Shown: one piece after another, positions 48,401-58,292 of the stretch
Layout: each line of letters opens with the position of its first letter
Position numbering within the stretch: the first letter of the stretch is position 1
Source: Cordia subcordata
Lineage: Eukaryota; Streptophyta; Magnoliopsida; Boraginales; Cordiaceae
Assembly (NCBI GenBank): GCA_028554755.1
Contig: JAPTOF010000026.1
Coordinates: 434,001-498,000 of the forward strand
Direction: 5' to 3'
Length of the DNA stretch: 64,000 bases
Program-made: the position numbers and the translations under genes
The notes under the pieces: generated by a model
What the model saw: the letters and a program-made list of their open reading frames with translations, nothing else
Told to the model about the DNA's origin: nothing
Database searches by the model: none

Positions 48401-51400
48401 CACATTTAGCTTGAGTAATCACATAACAGTTAGTATGGGTAAACACATACCACTGAGATAGTATAGTTTTGAGATGAAAGGTCCCCAGTGAGAGCAGCAT
48501 ATCTGCATAGACGAGTAAGAATTTGCTTTACAGTATTTGAGAATGTTATAATAAGATAAGAGATTTGTTGAAACCTTAAGATATAGTAAATAAAAGAACA
48601 CTAACACAATAAGTGCATCTTCAACTGTTGTTGCAAGTATTCCTACCATTCCAACTGTCCAGTTCAAGTGAAGAACACTATAAAAATAATATATGATACA
48701 CCAATATGGTAAAAACTCATGAATACATCAAACAAATTAAATGGTACAGAAATTAATAAGCTAGATTGAGCAGATGGTACCCAGAGTGTGGTATACGTCC
48801 AAAGGTTGGCTTGAAACCAACAACACCACACAGAGCCGCTGGCATTCTCACAGATCCTATGTATACAATATTAGTGAAATTAACTAACAATCTAGGCAAT
48901 ACTTTGCATAAAATTTACATGGTATCAGGGCACAATTTCTTGTTTATGCTCTTAGAGCAAGTGTCATGACTAAAGCAAACTTCTTCTATTGTCTTGTATC
49001 AACAAACTTTCACTGTTCCCCATATTGTTTAAACTTGACTAACAATCTACGTAATATTCTAGTTTCAACCCTTCTAATTGGAACTTGGTGGTAGTGAGTG
49101 GGTAAGAATAAAAATCGACACAGAAATTACACTAGATTTGCATGCCTATATCCATGAGTAGGGAGAAGAATAATTCCAGTTTACAAATGCTTCACTACTT
49201 TTCACACTCAACAACTAAAATCTAGAATTCACCATTTTAGAGTTTAAGCTTGCAAGTATAGGATAAAACAATAGCTTGGAGCTAAAATAATTTGTTGGCC
49301 TGTTTAACAGAAAGAGAGACATAGAGTTTGGGAGAATGGATTGATGCTAATGGTCAGCAAAATTTGTATTTGTATTGTTTGGTATCCTCTAATGTGATGA
49401 GACAAATAAATGCACAAAAAATACTAACATTGATACTAATGTTTCTCTCAATATCCCCCTTCAAGGTAGTGTATGTATATGTATATCATATGTGCCTAAC
49501 TTATTATAAATATATTCAAACCAAGGAGCGGTCAGGGATATAGCAAAAAGGTTAGTTGATTGATCATTTGAACTAACATCAAGAGAGAAATACATCAAGC
49601 TAATGTAAATATGCAAATATCAAATACGGACCACAAGCCCAACAATTCTCTACTTTTGGCATGTATTTGCTCCTATCATCAAGTTAGGGGTTTATCTCCA
49701 CTTCTTTGCAAAAATGCCCCAAGCTAGAGGTCATTGATCTACATTCAAATGCTAACCAAATGCAAGTAATAACAGAACTTACTAACTTAGTTCACCTCGT
49801 TCACCATTTCTGTTGGATTCCCATATGTAAAGAAACACCTTGTGGTACAATATCTTGGATAAAGTGATATTTGATAGCAATATCCATTATTCTCTCATGG
49901 TAAGTCCAGTTATTGGAGTTGAATGACACTCAAAATATTGCAACCAAGTAGAAAACAATTGCAAGAATTTCTTGCGCATTCTTTTTCGAACTGATATCAC
50001 ATCCAAAAAGAGTCTACGTATAACCTATAAGGGATTTGTCCTAATCAAGACTATAAGCAAAAGTCAATGATGTACTTTGCATCAACCGGAAAAAAAAAGG
50101 ATGTATAGCTTGAAATTCTCTTTTCAGCTAATAGCACATTAAGAAAAAAGTAAACATATAAACTTATTCGGGTCTCTTCTAATCAAGATGACCTATGAAG
50201 TTTGAATCTTCATTACTTGCAAGGCTAGTATTATCCTCGGTCAACCTACTGAACACCAACCCAATGTGTGCAATGCCTCTCAAATATGATCCACTACATA
50301 GCCTGTGAATGTGATGCCATTTACTTCTATTAGTGCTGACTATATATGAAGTATCAATTTGAGTGCATTCCATATCAAACACAATACTTTTAGTAACACT
50401 TAGATATGGAATCTGAGACTTATGATCCACCTCCTCCTTAAATCGAGATGTTAAATCAATAGACAAACAGACTAAGGTAAGCTACAAATGGAGTACTCAA
50501 AGGCTTGGCTTTATGCATGCTAAAACCCTTAAGAACTTTCTCAACATACTTTTGTTGAGGCAACAAATATATTTCTATGCTTTTGTACCTGTGAATCTCC
50601 ATACAAGAATCTTCTTGTAAATAAATTTTTATTCTCAAGCTTATCACTAAGTTGTTTTTAAAGTTATTATTGGTAAACATGTTTTTAGTAGTAATAAGCA
50701 TGTTATCAATACATAACACCACGAACCATCTAGAAGCTTCTTCAAGTACACATAACTATCTACACACTTCAAGTCTATCACATACTTGTATAGAGATTCC
50801 AGATCATTTGTAGTGCTCCCAATATAATTACTTCAATCCATGCAATGAGATTTTGAATTTCCAAACATGATCCTTTAATCATGAAACAATCTAGCACTCT
50901 AGCTAACTCGTGTAAATCTACTCTCCAATATCACTGTGTAAGAGCATGGTCTTCAAATCAAACTATTCTAACTTTTAAGTGATGAAAGCAACTGGGGCAA
51001 ACGTCTCTAGTGGATTCTATGCTTCATAATAAGAGAGAACACTTTATTATCATAAACACCCCTACTTCGATTCTACCCATCTTTGGTGGCTGAACATGCC
51101 TTGTATCATAACGCTTCAACCCAAGAGAAATATCCTTCTTCTTAAAAAACCATTTGTGTCCAACAATCTGTTGTCCTCTGGGCAACTCAACAAGTTCATA
51201 GGTCTAGTTCTTCTAAAGAGTTTAGTGATGGCAATAATCCTTTACATTGTATTTGTGTTAGATTTAGACTTTCTATAGGAGCTCAAGCCATGTGCTTTTT
51301 CTCTAGAATAGACACAGACAGGCTATTAAAATCAGCAAACTACAACCTTTGAGGCACTTTAATATGTCTCCTCAGTCACAATATAGGAATATTTATTCTT

Positions 51401-52149
51401 GCTATTCAAGCATAGGTCACCATTTATCACTAAAGATTTGGTTGGTCTGAAGTGTACTTATAGCAGAAGCTTTAACATGTAGCTCTATGTGCTCACTATT
51501 ACCACGATATGGGCCAATGACCAACTCCTCCTTTTCTTGTGAAGTAAACTCATGAAATGTGATATCCAGATCAATAAAAGAACATCTTGAATCCTCTATT
51601 CTTTGCACCACAACTAATAGCCTTTTGTTTATATCTAGATCGATAAAAAAAAACACCTTGAATCCTCTATTCTTTGCACCACAACTAATAGCCTTTTGCT
51701 TTAGATACATAACAACATACATTTACACAAAATGTTCCTTTATTTTGTTTCCAGTTAATATAATATAACAACATACATTTACACAAAATGTTCCTTTATT
51801 TTGTTTCCAGTTAATATAATAATCTAACTAAGGTAAGAGAAGTCAGACTCATTGAAAATATCCTCTATTTGGTGGATTTGGTTCTATATTGAACACACAT
51901 AAATTTAGTTGTTCAATTCTTTGTTTATGTTAAGTGTAGAGAGTAAGATAATATACTATGTTGCTATTGTAATAAGTCTCTCTTCCACATCAGAAGAGGT
52001 ATAGTATTTTTTCCTTCTCATAGCATTATAAATAGAGCAGGTTAATACCCTAAAAGGTATCAAGCCTTTGAGTTTTTCTCTGATTCCATATGTGTCCTCT
52101 TTCTTCTTAACATGGTATCTAGAGCCAAACATTAACCCCAACCCTAATA

Positions 52150-52191
<42 letters not shown>

Positions 52192-52203
52192 TATATACAT
52201 TAC

Positions 52204-52235
<32 letters not shown>

Positions 52236-55200
52236 TAGGGTTGGGGTTAAGAAAGAGAGAGAGAGAGAGGGAGAGGGGGAGAGAGAGAGAGATCTCTACA
52301 ACCAAAACCATCACTTACCGAGCTGCTTGTAGCCCCTTCAACTCGCCGAAAATTTTTTTTAAAAAAAAAACACCCTAAAAGCCATCTTCGATTTGTCATA
52401 ATCCCATCACTTTTTCAAAAATTTGAACCCACATATCACTTCCCCGTGCTCAGGTGACCTCAACAACACCTTCTCCATCACTGGAAACAGTGCCACGCGC
52501 CGGCACCAGAGCTCCGGCCAGCTTCCTTCTCGCACCAGGATGATCGCCCAAGTCTGCCCGTCTCAACTGTGCAGTTGTTTTTGCAAAATTTTGCCTTAGC
52601 AATGTGTAATTTGTGATCAATAGTGTCTTTGAGATTTGAAAAAAAAAAAGAACAAAAAAATTGCAGAACTAATTTCTTCTCTTGCTGGATTGTTGAATTA
52701 GTTTGTGGGAGTGCTTTTATTATAGTGTAGGCTGCTACACATCTGATTCTTCAATCATTATGGAATTTGACTTTTCTGAGAAAATAGACACTCATGCTGA
52801 GTTCTCGAGAACTTATGTTGCTACTACTCCATCAGTTGTCATGCCCTCATTTTTTGGTACTCCCACTGCCACAACAATTAAGCTGAATGATAAGAATTAC
52901 TCATCGTAATCTATGGCTATCAATATTTGGTTTCTTGGACAAGGTTTGGAAGATCATCTATTCTCTAATTTTTCGCCTGATTTATCTACGACTGATGCTT
53001 GCACCTGGCTCTGTGTCGATGCCCAGTTGGTGAGTTTGCTTTGGCAATCCATAGAGGATTCTATCCAAACATGCTTTTGAAATTGCCAAACCTGTAAAGC
53101 TATTTGGACTTCCGCTAAAGTGAGATATTCTCATCAAGTTGCTCGAGCGTTTGATGTTGTGTTTGATATGCTGCGGGCCCAGGTAGATTTGGAGTTGACG
53201 GACTATTACAGTCGATTTTACAATTCCATGACTAAATTTTGTGATCTTTTCGCACTCAATACAAATCCCACAGTGATTGCCCAATAGTAGGACAATTTGT
53301 GCTTGATCTTTTGGTTACACGGACTTCATCCTCAGAATCATGTTGTACGTTCTCAATTACTATCTCGTTCTACCTTGCTCATTTTAGATGATGCTTATGC
53401 TCGAGTACAGCGTCCTCAGCCCTACTCTTTGACTTCTGATTCTCAAGACGAACAATCTGCTTTAGTTGTTCCTACCTCGACCCGTGACAAAAACTTTGAT
53501 CGTTGTGGTCGTGGTAGAGGTCATGGTACTTCTAGGCGAGGGGGAGGGCGTTCAAATGGTCAGTGCCCTCGTTGTAGTTATTGTAATAAACTTGGTCATA
53601 TTCACGACAATTGTTGGACTCTTCATTGTCGTCCTTCTCAAGTTGCTAATGCAGTCCAAACAAATTCAGTCGAGCATTCTATTTTTACAGTTCCTGCTTT
53701 GATGACCGTTATAGGGGATGAATGCTCTGAGTTCCTGCAGTTTAAGGCCTCTAAACAAGCTATGCATCCCACTTCGACAGCCTTCTTTGTTCAAGCTAGC
53801 TCATCTACAGCTCTTAAGACCCGTACTATACCTGACCTTAGTCCTTGGATTCTTGATTTTGGTGCATCTGATCATATTTGTGGTAATGTCCATTTACTCT
53901 CTCATGTTAGACCTAGTATGTTTTTGAATGTCACACTTGCAAATGGATCATCTACCTCTGCTTGTGGAATTGGTATTACACACACCACATCTTCCATTTC
54001 ATTAACATATGTTCTATATCTTCCAAACTTTCCTTTTAATCTTTTATCTATTAGTCAGCTAACCAAACTACTTCACTATTTTGTGACATTTATTGCTGAT
54101 GTTATGTCAATCCAGGATCTGAAGACCGGCGCAAAGATTAGTACCAGGCATGAGGAGTGAAGACTATACTATCTCAATATTTCTCCATCTACCACTTGTG
54201 TTGTTGCTCTCTCACCAGAATAAGTTCATTCTCGTCTTGATCATCCTTTCTTACCCAATCTCAAGAAAATGGTTCCTAGTTTAAGGTCAGTCAAAGAATT
54301 GTCCTGTGAGTCCTATCAGTTAAGCAAGCATAGTCATAGTTCCTTAATCGAGTTAATAAACGGGTTGTTTCCTTCTTTGCTCTTGTTCATTCTAACAATT
54401 GGGGTCCTTGTCGAACTACTTCCAAATCTGGGTTTCGTTATTTTGTTACTTTTATAGATGATTATTCTCATATGACATGGTTGTTTTTTAATGAAAGAAC
54501 GTTATGAAGTATTGTCTATTTTTACCATGTTTCATGCTTAAATTCAAACACAATTTGGGGTTTCTATTCAGATTCTTCGAAGTGACAATGCAAAAGAATA
54601 CTTTTCCTCTTCTTTTTCTCTGTTTCTATCTTCTCATGGCATTTTTCATCAGTCATCTTGTTCGCATACTCCATAATAGAATGGAGTGGCTGAAAGAAAG
54701 AATCGCTATCTAATTGAGACAGCTCATACAATTCTTCACCATAGAAACGTACCTTTTCGGTTTTGGGATGATGCGGTCTTTACATCTTGCAATCTTATCA
54801 ATCGTACGCCATTATCTGTGTTACATGATCAAATACCGTTCTCCATTTTGTTTCCTCATGATGCTATTTATGTGCTACCTCCTCGGGTTTTTGGATGTGT
54901 CTACTTTGCCAACAATCTTTCCCCTGGGGTAGACAAGCTAGGTCATCGATCTATTAAGTGTACGTTTCTTGGGTATTCTCGACGTAAAAAGGGTTACAAG
55001 TGTTATTCTCCTGAGTTTAACCGATGGTTTGTGTCAGCTGATGTTACCTTCTTAAAGAGTACCTCCTTTTTCCCCTTAACCGACACTTCTAATATCGTGT
55101 CGAGTCTTTACCACTACCAGTACCTACATTTGATATGCCTTTGGTCCCTTCTCATACTCCGGACCTCATCTCCACTCCTGAGTCCACTTCTTGGTTGCCT

Positions 55201-58200
55201 TCTACTAGACGGCTAGATTGACCGGACCTGCAAGTCTACTCATGCCGTCCACGTCCATTGCCACCTACCCTGGTATCATTTGATTCATTGCCTTCAGATC
55301 CAATTTTGGCTCAATCATCTAATCTTGACCTACCCATTGCTCTTCGTAAAGGTACTCATTCTTACACCACTCGGCACCCAATATCTAACTTTGTTTCTTA
55401 TTCTTCCTTATCTCATTCATATGCATCCTTCGTTGCCTCCCTTTCTTTTGTTTCCATTCCTAAGTCTATGACAGAGGCCTGTGTTCACTCTGGTTGGTGG
55501 GATGCTATGCTTGAAGAGATGTTTACATTACATCATAATAGAACATGGGAGTTAGTTGATTTGCCAGCCAGTTGGTTACTGGTGGGTGTATACAGCGAAG
55601 GTCTCCCCAGACAGTCAAGTGGATCATTTGAAGGCTCGGCTTGTGGCCAAAGGATATACACAGGTCTATGGACTTGATTATGGTGACACCTTTTCTCCCG
55701 TTACTAAGATGTCTTCTATTCGAATTTTTCTTTCCTTGGCAGCTATTCACCATTGGCCACTCCATCAGTTGGATATTAAGAATGTTTTCCTAAATGGTGA
55801 TATTGATGAGGAAGTGTATATGGAGCAACCGCCAGGCTTTATTACCCAGGGGGAGTCTCAGAAAGTATGTCATTTTAAGAAAGCCTTGTACGGTCTCAAG
55901 CAATCTCTGAGGGTATGGTTTCGATGGTTTAGTACTACAGTTCTTGAATTTGGCATGATTCGTTGTAATGTGGATCATTCTGTATTCTATCGGTGCTCAT
56001 CTGGCAAATGGCTTCTTTGATTATGTATGTCGATGATATTGTCATAACAGATTATGATAGCAAAAGGTTTGATAAGCTAAAGGCCTTTCTTCATCAGCAA
56101 TTTCAAACCAAAGAGCTAGGGCCGCTTCACTATTTTCTGGGTATTGAGGTTGCACAGTCAAAACAAGGGGTATTTATTTCTCAACGTAAATATGCATTAG
56201 ATACGTTGAGTGAGGTAGGTTTACTTAGAGCACAACCTTGTGACTTACCTATGGATCCAAATGTGAAGCTTTTTCCAGATAAGGGGGAATTGATATCAGG
56301 TCCAGGAAGATATAGAAGGTTAGTTGAAAAACTTAATTACCTCATTGTTACTCGACCAGATATCTCCTTTGCAATCAGTATTGTCAGTCAGTTTCTGAAC
56401 TCTCCACAAGAATGACATTGGGAAGCAGTCATTCGAATATTAAGGTATATTAAAGGCTTACCTGGGAAAGGCCTACTTTACAGTGATCATGGGCACATGG
56501 AGATTGTTGGATACTCAGACGCTGATTGGGCGGGAAGTCTAGCTGATAGAAGGTCCACCTCTGGTTATTGTGTGTTCGTTGGAGGAAATGTTATTTCTTG
56601 GAAGAGTAAGAACCAAGATTGCCCGTTCTAGTGCTGAATCAAAATACCGAGCCATGGCAGTAGCTACTTGTGAGTTAGCATGGGTGAAAAATCTTTTGAA
56701 GGAGATTCAGATCGCCTGCTCTAGTCCTATGAAGCTCATCTGTGACAATCAAGCTGTGATCCATATTGCCACCAATCCGGTATTTTATGGAAGGACTAAG
56801 TACATTGAGATAGATTGTCACTTTGTCAGGGAGAAGCTGTTATCTAAGGAAATTGTTACCTCTTTTGTTGGCTCGAGTGATTAGTTAGCTGATTTATTTT
56901 CAAAATCTCTTAGTGGTTCGTTAAATATATTTGTAACAAGCTGGGCACGTATGATATATATGCTCCAGCTTGAGGGAGAGTGTTAAGCGTAGAGAGTTAG
57001 ATAATATACTATGTTGCTATTGTAATAAGTCTCTCTCCCACATCGTAAGAGGTATAGTATTTGTTCCTTCTCATCGTATTATAAATAGAGTAGGCTAATA
57101 CCCTAAAAAGTATCAAGCCTTTGAGTCATTCTCTCTATCCATATGTGTCCTCTTTCTTCTTAATAGTTTACATGTATGTTTATTATTTTGCTTTGTTGTA
57201 GGTTTTTATGGTATCATGAGTAATAGGGCATTGTCATTAAGATTCACTCAGTTTACGCGACAATTTAATGAAAACCTACCTAGTGCTCAATAATTTAGAT
57301 GTAGTAGTCAAGTTTATTAAATTTCATCTACATAATTACATTGTCAATTTTACTTTATTAATCATTAGTAACAACATTAAAGTTCAAAACCAATGCTTAA
57401 GATATAATGTTTCTTTTGATCATGATAATTATAAAAGTAGAAGTTGATTTCGGGATAAATTAGTTCGGATGAATTGATAATAGACTACCGTAAGATAACG
57501 AAAGTTGCTTGCTCCAAGAGAAAGAGAGTTTTCTAAGGAGGAACTGTCTAAGCCTATTCCTGATAGTTTGTGATAAACAGTTGGCATAGTTTTACCTCCT
57601 CCATCGACACCAAGTGCAACAGGGCACAATCCTGCAGAGACCACAGCAGCAGATCCACTAGATGAGCCTCCAGCGACTCTGCTAGTATTGTAAGGATTTT
57701 TGGTAGTCCTATAACAAGCACAAGGGAAATAACAGACTTATTCTACTATATTAAGTTGTTGAAAGCCCGATATATAACAAGAGAATTCCGTGCATATCGG
57801 CAAGGACAATGGAGAAAATATACATTTTTAGAAGATGTAGTAAAATAGACATAAGTGAGGAGACTTTTTACCCATAATGAGGATTTATCCCACTGGTTCC
57901 AGCCCCCAGCTCATGCATGTTTGTCTTCCCTATGATTATCGCACCGCATAACCTTAGATGCTTAACACAGGTAGCGTCATCCGGACAGGATTTTGCTTTA
58001 TGTAGCCACTTTGTTCCACCTACAGGAGCCATATGGTAACTCGTGACATTGCAAAATCCATTAACCACTTTACTCCGGAAGATTAAGGCTGATTGACCAA
58101 CCTCACTCACCATGGATCCCAAGAAAGACTTACCAGTTGTTGGATATGGTTTGCAATCTATCTCATCCTTGACTGCTACTGGAACTCCATCAAGAACTGA

Positions 58201-58246
58201 TATTGGTTCTCCTGGAGAAAAAAATATGACCATTATATATGTATAT

Positions 58247-58292
<46 letters not shown>

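Larger units (their letters stand above)
51928..57165 (+). mobile_element. Complete but decayed Ty1-copia retrotransposon
   Basis: 5238 bp with 185-bp LTRs at both ends, a perfect GTTTA duplication, PBS (52113-52126), polyprotein remains (about 52740-56890) and a PPT (56970-56980). The LTRs differ at about 17 of 185 positions by eye, so the insertion is old. It lies in the intron between FAAH exons d and e, antisense to the gene. Confidence 0.9.

Noticed and set aside
50179..50466. Minus-strand ORF as an independent gene
   Set aside because: It fits the RNase H part of the copia remnant 50170-51760.
52982..53284. Minus-strand 100-codon ORF
   Set aside because: Antisense of the copia gag remnant.
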